A stretch of 39,018 bases of DNA from a virus: positions 1-39,018 of IMG/VR virus record IMGVR_UViG_3300007735_000706. One strand, written 5' to 3'. The translations under genes and the position numbers were made by a program. Numbering within the stretch: position 1 is the stretch's first letter; each line of letters opens with the position of its first letter. The notes under the pieces are model-generated. The model worked only from the letters and a program-made list of their open reading frames with translations. It ran no database searches and had not been told where the DNA came from. This document shows positions 16,796-23,987 of the stretch, piece after piece.

Positions 16796-17224
16796 ATGAG
16801 TGTGAATCCTGGTAATCCTATTGCTGTTAGTACCGCTGGTAGTCATAAGAATTGTAGTGTAATGCTTAGTGGTGATCATATTTGTGATGCTGTTGTTTCG
16901 GAGGGCGCGAAGGGTTCAACGGTTGCGTTTGTTGATGGTAGTGTGACTGCTCGGTATGGGCCTGGTGAGTACGAGTTTAAGTTTAGTGGTGGTTCGTCTC
17001 CGCTGAGTCGTGTTGTTGCTATGGTTAATGATTATGATGATCATGCTGAGCAGGGTGCTCCTCTTCCTAAGCCTGTTGGTTCTCATGGTTGGTTGATTGT
17101 GCATGAGCCGTCTAAGGATCCTGTTGTTAATTTGGATGTTGATGCTTCACACAATTTTGGGCGTGTTGCTGTGTTGATTGTTGTTGTGAATCTTGTGGCT
17201 GATTTGGTGCTTCGTTATGTCTAA
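16796..17224 (+). CDS. Hypothetical protein with hydrophobic C-terminal segment
   Basis: 142 residues from ATG at 16796, with AAGGGGAG upstream. The N-terminal two thirds are beta-rich (GSTVAFVDGSVTARYGPGEY). The last 20 residues (VAVLIVVVNLVADLVLRYV) are long and hydrophobic enough to be a membrane segment or a buried helix. The gene returns to the T/G codon style. It overlaps the adaptor gene by eight bases (ATGTCTAA). Confidence 0.65.
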   Translation: MSVNPGNPIAVSTAGSHKNCSVMLSGDHICDAVVSEGAKGSTVAFVDGSVTARYGPGEYEFKFSGGSSPLSRVVAMVNDYDDHAEQGAPLPKPVGSHGWLIVHEPSKDPVVNLDVDASHNFGRVAVLIVVVNLVADLVLRYV

Positions 17225-17915
17225 TCCTGCTGCGATTATTGATCGTGTGTGTGCTATTGCTAAGTTGAATAGTGCGGCGGCTAGTGCTGATCGTGTTCTT
17301 GTGTTGTCGTTTTTGAATGAGGCTATGGCTAGGGTTTGTACGGCTGCTGATATTCGTGTGCTTGCTGATAGTACCGTTTCGCTTACGCAGGGGCAGGCTG
17401 TGTATTCGCTTAATTCGTCTCCGTTTCCTACGGATATGATTATGCTTCTTGATGTTGTGTTAACTGATAATAGTGTTACGAGTCAGCCTCTTCGTCAGAC
17501 TACGTTTGGGAATATGCGCGAGCTTCGTAGTGGTTCTGTTACTAACGAGTCGCCTTATACTTATGCTGTTGATTATCCGCAGTTTGTGTTGTTTCCTACG
17601 CCTGATAGTAATGCGTCGTTAAGTATTAGTTATTCGAAGGATCCTGCTTCGTTGTCTGATAATTCGACTGCTATTACTTTGTTTCCTGAGGCTTTTCAGT
17701 GGGGTTGTTTGTACGAGTTCGCTCTTGCTAAGGCGTTTGAGTATAAGAAACAACCTGAGGCTGCTGAGCATATGAATGCGTTTTTCTTGGATCGGTCTGC
17801 TGGGCTTCCTGCGTTGAAGCGTTGGAAGGCGCTTAGTGGTGGTCGTAATCTTCCTACTGATGATTCTGGTCTTGGTAGGCCGCGTACTAGTACAAGTCAG
17901 GATTTCGGATTTTGA
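17217..17915 (+). CDS. Head-tail adaptor protein, SU10-adaptor-like
   Basis: 232 residues. An N-terminal helical pair (VLVLSFLNEAMARVCTAADI) is followed by SLTQGQAVYSLNSSPFPTDM, the beta segment ADYPQF-like YAVDYPQFVLFPTP, ISYSKDP, and a helical C-terminal part (FEYKKQPEAAEHMNAFFLDR). This layout is that of the short-tailed-phage adaptor that sits under the portal. It supports the SU10-like assignment of the capsid. The last codons overlap the next start (TTGA). Confidence 0.75.
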   Translation: MSNPAAIIDRVCAIAKLNSAAASADRVLVLSFLNEAMARVCTAADIRVLADSTVSLTQGQAVYSLNSSPFPTDMIMLLDVVLTDNSVTSQPLRQTTFGNMRELRSGSVTNESPYTYAVDYPQFVLFPTPDSNASLSISYSKDPASLSDNSTAITLFPEAFQWGCLYEFALAKAFEYKKQPEAAEHMNAFFLDRSAGLPALKRWKALSGGRNLPTDDSGLGRPRTSTSQDFGF

Positions 17916-19801
17916 GTAATAGTCTGACATATAGTGGTGATAAGTTTACGCTTGTTCTTGATGAGCCTTTTTCTGCTAGGAGCCTTACTGGGTCTTTGTA
18001 TAATCGCAGTCTTAATGAGGCTCTTCTTGTTATTAATTCTTTGTTGCATACTGATTGCGTAACGTCTTGTGGTGCTGTTAATACTGTTGTTAATGGTGCT
18101 AATGCTAGTGGTGCAACGAATGGTCTTGCTGCGTATCTTGGGTTACCTAAGAGTGGTGTTAATCAGAGAACTTATTTAGCTACTGGGTCTGCTAATCAGA
18201 CTAAATATTTTCGTAGGTCTGATGGTGCGTTTGTTGATACGAATTATTCTGCTTCTAAAATGTTGTCGTCTAATCCGTATATTACGTCGTCTACAATGGC
18301 TAATGATGTTCTTGTTTGTGGAATGGGTTCTCTTTATACGGGTAGTGCTCCACAGATTGAGCCTGATCGTATGATTCTTTTTGGCGGCACTCAGCACGCT
18401 TCTATTACTGCTGGTACTGCTACTTTTACTACGTCATCAAAAACTGTTACTTTGTCGTCTGCTTTATCGGTTGGTAATCAGGCGGCTATTGTTGGATCGT
18501 TTATTGTTAACACTCAGGATTCTGCTCCGTGTGCTTATCGTATTACTGCTGTAAATTCTTCTACTAGTATTGAGATTGATAGGGCGTATGCTGGTAGTCG
18601 TAGCGCCAGTGCTTCTACTTATATTATTAATCCGGCGTATAGTTTTACTACTGCTGCTACTGTTGATTGTAGTAGTGGTGGTTATCTTGTTGGTAGGTCG
18701 TGTGTTTCTGCTTGGGGTCGCTTAGCTATTCTTAATACAACTTCTAATTCGTCGTCTCTTGCTAAAGATTTTGTTAAAAGTCGTATTAGGTGGAGTGGTC
18801 TTATTGGTAGTGATGAAGGAACCGCTCCATTCCGTGGAATGTTTGCTTGGGATCCTAGTGGTTATGTTGATCTTCCTGAGCAGGGCGGGCCTGGTATTCA
18901 ACTTATTAAGCATGGTAATGCTGTTGTTGCTTTGCAGCAGTATGGTATGACTGCTATTTATGGTTCCCCTGTTTTTAATGATGTTGGATCACTTGATGTA
19001 TCTAATTTTTATGGCAATATGAGTCCTATTTGTGCTGTTAGCACACCATACGGATTGTTTATTGTTGATAAGAATGATGGTTTGCTTGTTTGGAATGGCG
19101 GCACTCCGCAGCCTGTGCGTAATGGTGATGTTGGATTGCCTAATACTATGGGCGAATATATTGAGTATGGAATTTGTGAGATTGCATATTATAAAGATTA
19201 TTTGTTTATTAATATGAGCAATACTGGTACTAGTAGTGCTGTTGAATCAACAATGGTTATGTACCATATTCCTACTGCAAGATGGGGATACTTATATTTT
19301 AGTAATACAAGTTCTAGCGGTGTTAATTATCGTTTTATTCAACGCTCAGCAGATGACGGTATTGTTGGTATTGAACAATATATTGGGCCTACAAATCTTT
19401 ATAAAATAGCTAATGCTATTGATGGTGCTAATGGTGCATCTCAGACACAGGTAACAACTACTTATTATGGTGATTTTTTATCACTATTTAGGCCAGAAAA
19501 ATTAATACTTACTTATGCGTCTAGTGGTTCTACTACAACTAGTCCACAAATAACTATTGGTGATATTGCTGAATCCGGTAAAGAAATTTTAATTGATAAT
19601 ACAAGTACCGGATATTTAAATGCTTTAGATTTGCTTAAAGAAACAACTAAGACTGCTGTTATAGAAATACCTTCAACAAGTATTGCTGAACCAAAATTTT
19701 TGTTTAGTTTAATTGGTTCGAATATTCGTATTTCAAGAATTATTATTCAAGGAACAGTTGAGGGAATGACTGAAACAGAAACTCAATGGTCATTTGTTTA
19801 G
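17912..19801 (+). CDS. Tail nozzle-like protein (beta-propeller type)
   Basis: 629 residues from TTG at 17912, overlapping the adaptor stop. The segment from about 290 (RIRWSGLIGSDEGTAPFRGM, AWDPSGYVDLPEQGGPGIQL, IKHGNAVVALQQYGMTAIYG) and later blades (CAVSTPYGLFIVDKNDGLLV) are typical of the propeller of podovirus tail nozzle or tubular B-like proteins. It would extend the tail below the adaptor. Codons become A-richer in the last 500 bases. Confidence 0.75.
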   Translation: MSNSLTYSGDKFTLVLDEPFSARSLTGSLYNRSLNEALLVINSLLHTDCVTSCGAVNTVVNGANASGATNGLAAYLGLPKSGVNQRTYLATGSANQTKYFRRSDGAFVDTNYSASKMLSSNPYITSSTMANDVLVCGMGSLYTGSAPQIEPDRMILFGGTQHASITAGTATFTTSSKTVTLSSALSVGNQAAIVGSFIVNTQDSAPCAYRITAVNSSTSIEIDRAYAGSRSASASTYIINPAYSFTTAATVDCSSGGYLVGRSCVSAWGRLAILNTTSNSSSLAKDFVKSRIRWSGLIGSDEGTAPFRGMFAWDPSGYVDLPEQGGPGIQLIKHGNAVVALQQYGMTAIYGSPVFNDVGSLDVSNFYGNMSPICAVSTPYGLFIVDKNDGLLVWNGGTPQPVRNGDVGLPNTMGEYIEYGICEIAYYKDYLFINMSNTGTSSAVESTMVMYHIPTARWGYLYFSNTSSSGVNYRFIQRSADDGIVGIEQYIGPTNLYKIANAIDGANGASQTQVTTTYYGDFLSLFRPEKLILTYASSGSTTTSPQITIGDIAESGKEILIDNTSTGYLNALDLLKETTKTAVIEIPSTSIAEPKFLFSLIGSNIRISRIIIQGTVEGMTETETQWSFV

Positions 19802-19813
19802 CATGGAATTATT

Positions 19814-21196
19814 ATGACGCTTACTGGTAATGATGAGAATCGTATTCGTGCGATCATAGATGATCGTCTTAAAAGCACGCGCCACGAGAACGATGATCAC
19901 TTAGATAAAGCGTTACTTGTTCAGAAACTAAAAGCTGGTGCAGCAAACGAAATAATAGGTAGTATTAACGGGCTTGATGCTACATGGGGTACGTTGTTGG
20001 CGTTGGGTTTGTTGGGTACAACTGCTTCTACGGCGTGTGCTGGTAATGATAGTAGGTTGTCGGATGCTCGTACTCCTACTGGTAGTGCTGGTGGGGATCT
20101 TGCTGGTACGTATCCTAATCCAACTATTGCTTCTGGTGCTGTTACTGGAAGCAAGATTGCATCCGGAACAGTTACATCGTCAAATATCTTAGACGGAACT
20201 ATTACTGATACTGACGTAGCTTCTGCTAATAAAGATGGAACTACATTAACGCCGAGTCTTAGAACTCTTGGAACTGGTGCAACACAAGCGTGTGCTGGTA
20301 ATGATAGTAGGTTGTCTGATGCTCGAACTCCTACTGGTAGTGCTGGTGGTGATCTTGCTGGAACATATCCTAATCCTACGATTAAAAGTAGTGTAGGTCT
20401 TACTGGTACTCCTACGGCTCCGACGGCTTCGCAGGGTACGAATACTACGCAGATTGCTACTACTGCGTATGTGCAGACTGAGGCTGGGCTTCTTATTCCT
20501 AAGAGTTTGGTTGACGCTAAGGGTGATCTTATTGTCGGTACTGCTGATAATACTGTTGCTCGTATAGCTGCTGGTTCTAATGGAACATTTGTTAGGGCTA
20601 ATTCTGGTGCTTCTTCTGGTATTGCTTGGAATCGTGGCGATCATTCTATTGATCTTTTAAGAGCTGTTTCGAGTGGTATTCATGCTCAGACATTCGATAT
20701 GTATGCTTGTCGTGACGATGTAGGCATTGGTGTCGGTGATGGTATTATTCGTTTTCAGGCCGTATATCTTCCGTATGATCAGACGCTTACTGGTATTAAA
20801 TGGATTCAGGTTGTAAATGGTGTTACTGTAACTCAGGATAACAATAATAAAGTTGGTCTTTATACCAGTGATGGAACAACACTTACAAGGGTTGCTGTGT
20901 CTGCAAACACTAACCCAATGTGGACAAATGGTACTGGTACTCAAGGTGTTGCATTTACTCCAACTTATGCTGCTACTGCTGGATTGTATTACATAGCAGT
21001 TTTAGGTAACTGGTCTGCGGCGGGGACAATACCAACCTTAGCAGGTATGACCGCTATTGATACTGCATTATTAAATCCCAATGGGTGTTTTCTTAACGGT
21101 AGTCTTTCTGGGTCTACCGATCTGTTATCAAGTTATACTATTAGTGCTATTTCTAAGACTGGTTTGGCGAGTATGTATTGGCTTGGGTTGTATTAG
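19814..21196 (+). CDS. Tail fibre with duplicated GDLAGTYPNPT module
   Basis: 460 residues. A helical N-terminal part (NRIRAIIDDRLKSTRHENDD) is followed by two copies of a module containing CAGNDSRLSDARTPTGSAGG and DLAGTYPNPTI, then TGTPTAPTASQGTNTTQIAT, all familiar phage-fibre shaft motifs. The C-terminal about 170 residues (from about 290) form a distinct beta-rich domain, probably the receptor-binding tip. The N-terminus probably attaches to the tail. Confidence 0.88.
   Translation: MTLTGNDENRIRAIIDDRLKSTRHENDDHLDKALLVQKLKAGAANEIIGSINGLDATWGTLLALGLLGTTASTACAGNDSRLSDARTPTGSAGGDLAGTYPNPTIASGAVTGSKIASGTVTSSNILDGTITDTDVASANKDGTTLTPSLRTLGTGATQACAGNDSRLSDARTPTGSAGGDLAGTYPNPTIKSSVGLTGTPTAPTASQGTNTTQIATTAYVQTEAGLLIPKSLVDAKGDLIVGTADNTVARIAAGSNGTFVRANSGASSGIAWNRGDHSIDLLRAVSSGIHAQTFDMYACRDDVGIGVGDGIIRFQAVYLPYDQTLTGIKWIQVVNGVTVTQDNNNKVGLYTSDGTTLTRVAVSANTNPMWTNGTGTQGVAFTPTYAATAGLYYIAVLGNWSAAGTIPTLAGMTAIDTALLNPNGCFLNGSLSGSTDLLSSYTISAISKTGLASMYWLGLY
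20033..20128 (+). repeat. 96-base direct repeat in tail fibre, copy 1
   Basis: Nearly identical to 20288-20383; only scattered synonymous changes separate the copies. Both encode the same residue run from ACAGNDSRLS to TYPNPTI. Confidence 0.85.
20288..20383 (+). repeat. 96-base direct repeat in tail fibre, copy 2
   Basis: Second copy of the shaft module, 255 bases after the first. High identity makes it a likely site for recombination that changes fibre length. Confidence 0.85.
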
Positions 21197-21206
21197 TTGT
21201 TTGGTG

Positions 21207-21230
21207 CTTAGGTATGTGTTTACTTAGGTA
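21207..21230 (+). promoter_or_regulatory. Paired CTTAGGTA boxes before the ejection-protein genes
   Basis: CTTAGGTA occurs at 21207-21214 and 21223-21230, a 16-base spacing, in the 55-base gap after the tail-fibre gene. It could be a regulator or RNA-polymerase recognition element for the next operon. No standard -35/-10 pair with correct spacing was found. Confidence 0.35.
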
Positions 21231-21251
21231 GAATAATAGTAGGGGGATTGT

Positions 21252-21983
21252 ATGCCAAGATATATTGAAAAAGGCGGTGGCGAGTCTGCTAAGCCTAAAA
21301 AGAAGAAGCCTGGTAAGCCTGCTGGTAATGCTGGGCTTGGTAATGTTGTGTCGGGATTGTTGAAAGCTACTAGTAATCTTGGTACTCAGGCTATTAAAGC
21401 GCAGAATGTGAAGCGTGCTAAGCAGATGCCTAGTGTTGCTAAGCAGCGTGGTTTTCATGTTGTTGGTAATAAGGCGTATTATTCTAATGCGCGTGGCCAG
21501 GTAGTTCCATTGAATCGTAATGATGTTCTTAATCTTATTACTGGTTCGCAGGGTTCAATGGGTATGTATGGGCCTAAGGTTTTTCAGGGCGGGTTTCGTC
21601 AGCGTGGTGTTGGTAGGACTGCTGTTTTAGAAGGGTTGCTTTCTGAGCGTAATCGGTTGCCTGAAAATGTTCTTTCTTCTATTCGTTCTGGTTCTGTTTA
21701 TGATCCTCGTTGGCGTAGTCTAGTTCGTATTGGTGCTACTGGTCGTCCTATGGAGCCGATGATTATTGATCCTCGTCTTGCTATGCGTGTTCCACAACCG
21801 GCTGTGAATACTCCTGAGTATGCTGCTTATGAGCGTGCTATGGCTGAGTATGATCGTATGCGTGCTCCTAATCGTACTCAGGGGCCGGATATTGTTGGCT
21901 TGTTTAAGCAGATTCAGAAAAATATAACTACGCCTACTCGTCGTCCTGACAGTGGTACGGCTCCGACTATTATTTATCAGTAG
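21252..21983 (+). CDS. Probable internal virion/ejection protein
   Basis: 243 residues with a very basic N-terminus (SAKPKKKKPGKPAGN) and Arg-rich body; YGPKVFQGGFRQRGVGR and TPEYAAYERAMAEYDRMRAP resemble phage ejection-protein segments. AGGGGG stands upstream of the ATG. It is the first of three adjacent basic, Ala/Gln/Arg-rich proteins that likely leave the head with the DNA. No close family was recognised. Confidence 0.65.
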   Translation: MPRYIEKGGGESAKPKKKKPGKPAGNAGLGNVVSGLLKATSNLGTQAIKAQNVKRAKQMPSVAKQRGFHVVGNKAYYSNARGQVVPLNRNDVLNLITGSQGSMGMYGPKVFQGGFRQRGVGRTAVLEGLLSERNRLPENVLSSIRSGSVYDPRWRSLVRIGATGRPMEPMIIDPRLAMRVPQPAVNTPEYAAYERAMAEYDRMRAPNRTQGPDIVGLFKQIQKNITTPTRRPDSGTAPTIIYQ

Positions 21984-21989
21984 GTTTTT

Positions 21990-22739
21990 ATGGCTGTTGC
22001 TCAACAATATATGCCTGGTAAAAGGCTAATGAATTATGGTGGCACACAGGGACGAATGGTTTCTAATCGTCTTGGTGCGGCTGCTCGTGGTGTTGGTGCG
22101 GGGAGTGTAACAAAGCCAACAAGTCGTGCTGCTGCTAATCTTCCTAATAGAATACCACCTGCTATATCACGGCCTCCTGTTCGTGTTCAACGCCCCGCTC
22201 CTGCTGGTGGTATGCCGGAGCGTACTCCTGGTGCTATTACAGGATTACAATCAGCTACTCCTACTACTCCTAAGCCTACTAAGCCTGCTGGTATTGGTAA
22301 AGAATGGAAGTGGAAAAAAGGGCAGGGCTGGGTTGCTGTATGGATTAGTGGTATTGATCCGCGTAATAGTGCTTACTGGGCTGCTTATACTCCTGCTGCT
22401 GCTGCATATGAAAAAAATAAAGCAGCATTAGAAGCACAGTTTACGCTGGGCTCGGCGGCTCAGAGGGAATCTGCGCTTCGTAATTTGTATTCTTCTAATG
22501 CTGCGCTTGCTAGTCGTGGTTTGTATCGTAGTGGCGGGTTAGCGCAGGCGCGTGATGTTCAGTCTCAGGCTAATGCTGCTGCGCTTGATGCGTTGAGTCG
22601 TCAGTATGGAAGTGTTGCTCAGCAGGATCTTGCTAATCAGTGGTATCAACAACAGTTAGCTTTAATGGAGCAGGCTGCTCGTGATTATCAGAAGCAGCAT
22701 CCTGCGAGTCAGTATTTGTCTCAGTATCTTAAGGGGTAG
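21990..22739 (+). CDS. Probable internal virion/ejection protein
   Basis: 249 residues. The N-terminal half is basic and Pro/Arg-rich. KEWKWKKGQGWVAVWISG (about 104-121) is followed by a long Ala/Gln helix (about 130-245) with no membrane segment. A similar tryptophan-turn motif (RWHFRNGKWVQVKK) occurs in the next gene, so the two may be distant paralogues. Helical Ala/Gln-rich proteins at this place are typical podovirus ejection proteins. Confidence 0.68.
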   Translation: MAVAQQYMPGKRLMNYGGTQGRMVSNRLGAAARGVGAGSVTKPTSRAAANLPNRIPPAISRPPVRVQRPAPAGGMPERTPGAITGLQSATPTTPKPTKPAGIGKEWKWKKGQGWVAVWISGIDPRNSAYWAAYTPAAAAYEKNKAALEAQFTLGSAAQRESALRNLYSSNAALASRGLYRSGGLAQARDVQSQANAAALDALSRQYGSVAQQDLANQWYQQQLALMEQAARDYQKQHPASQYLSQYLKG

Positions 22740-22741
22740 TT

Positions 22742-23986
22742 ATGGCGAAGAAGCCTAATCGTCTTATTGATCCTAATTTTGGTCGGCCTCGTCCGATTGT
22801 TCAGAAGCCCGGTGTTGTTGATCCGGGCTTTGGTCGTCCTGTTGGTGCTAAGCCTATTATGAGTGATCAAGAAAAACTGCAAATTATTAGGGATAGAGTT
22901 TCTGCTGCGCCTGTAAAACCAAAACTTCCTAATGCGGTAAAACCTAATCCTGTAAAACCTAAGCCTAGTGGTGGTATGCAGCGTCCTGCGAAACCGTCGG
23001 AAGCTCCGAAGAAAGGTTTTCGTTGGCATTTTAGGAATGGTAAGTGGGTGCAGGTTAAGAAGCCTGGTTATGTTGAGGCTGAGATTGAGAAGCAGATTAG
23101 TCAGTCTGCGCAGATGACTAAGTATCAGCAGAAGTTTAATCAGTCTGTGTATGATCAGATGGCTGCTGATGCTCAGCGTATTGCTGCTGCGTATAAGCCT
23201 AGTGAGTTCACTGGCCCTGATGTTTTGTCTGGTAATCGTTGGGCTGATTTGTATGGTCGTGCTCGCGGGGCTGAGTCTGCTACGCAGAATCTTGCTACGC
23301 TTCAAAGTGTTGGTGCTGCGCGTGCGAATCTTGGTCGTCAACAATTAGAGTATGCTAGGTATCTTCGTAGTCAACGACCGTATTTGCAGCAACAATACCA
23401 GGCGCAGCAGGATGCTCAGCGTCTTGCACAGTTGCAGGCTGATATTGCGGCACAGTATAAGCAGGGACAGTTACAGCTTGGGTATGACAGGCTTGCTAGT
23501 CAGGAGCGGCAGACTGCTGCGAAGATTCAGAGTGGTGAGCGTAAGGCTGCTGCTAATATTCAAAGTCGTCTTTCTAAAGAGCAGCAGAAGCAGTTGAATG
23601 ATTTGCGTAAGAACTTGTTTTATTGGGATACGCAAACAACGGTTGATGGTAAGAAGAAGCGTATTTGGCGTAGTCCTAAGCAACAGTTTAGGACTAGTAT
23701 GGAGGAGATTCTTTCTCTTGGCTATCCTCCTCGTGTTGCTGCTCAGATTGCTGCACAATGGGCTTTCCAGTCTGATAAGAATCTTAGGCGTCCTGCTACA
23801 TTCCGTAAGGGTGCTTCTTACGGGTTTTATCAAGCGATGGCTAATCGTGGTGTTCGACCACGATACGCTGAAGCTATTACGCGACAATACTTTCCTGGGT
23901 TTACTCGTAAGGGTATGAGCATGGCGCAGAGTGCTGCGCAGAAAGCTCTTGAAATAACTAATCCTTCTAATTGGGCTAATCGGTAG
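22742..23986 (+). CDS. Probable internal virion/ejection protein
   Basis: 414 residues. The N-terminus has DPNFGRPRPIVQKPG followed by DPGFGRPVGAKP, a duplicated DPxFGRP motif; then a Pro/Lys linker, the RWHFRNGKWVQVKK turn (about 96) and a long Gln/Ala/Arg coiled-coil region (about 115-300). The last 110 residues are basic. GGGG stands just before the ATG. It probably forms part of the internal core or the transenvelope conduit. Confidence 0.68.
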   Translation: MAKKPNRLIDPNFGRPRPIVQKPGVVDPGFGRPVGAKPIMSDQEKLQIIRDRVSAAPVKPKLPNAVKPNPVKPKPSGGMQRPAKPSEAPKKGFRWHFRNGKWVQVKKPGYVEAEIEKQISQSAQMTKYQQKFNQSVYDQMAADAQRIAAAYKPSEFTGPDVLSGNRWADLYGRARGAESATQNLATLQSVGAARANLGRQQLEYARYLRSQRPYLQQQYQAQQDAQRLAQLQADIAAQYKQGQLQLGYDRLASQERQTAAKIQSGERKAAANIQSRLSKEQQKQLNDLRKNLFYWDTQTTVDGKKKRIWRSPKQQFRTSMEEILSLGYPPRVAAQIAAQWAFQSDKNLRRPATFRKGASYGFYQAMANRGVRPRYAEAITRQYFPGFTRKGMSMAQSAAQKALEITNPSNWANR

Positions 23987-23987
23987 T

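Noticed and set aside
19814-21196. Diversity-generating retroelement acting on the tail fibre
   Set aside because: The duplicated segments are shaft repeats with synonymous differences; there is no reverse transcriptase gene and no adenine-specific variation.
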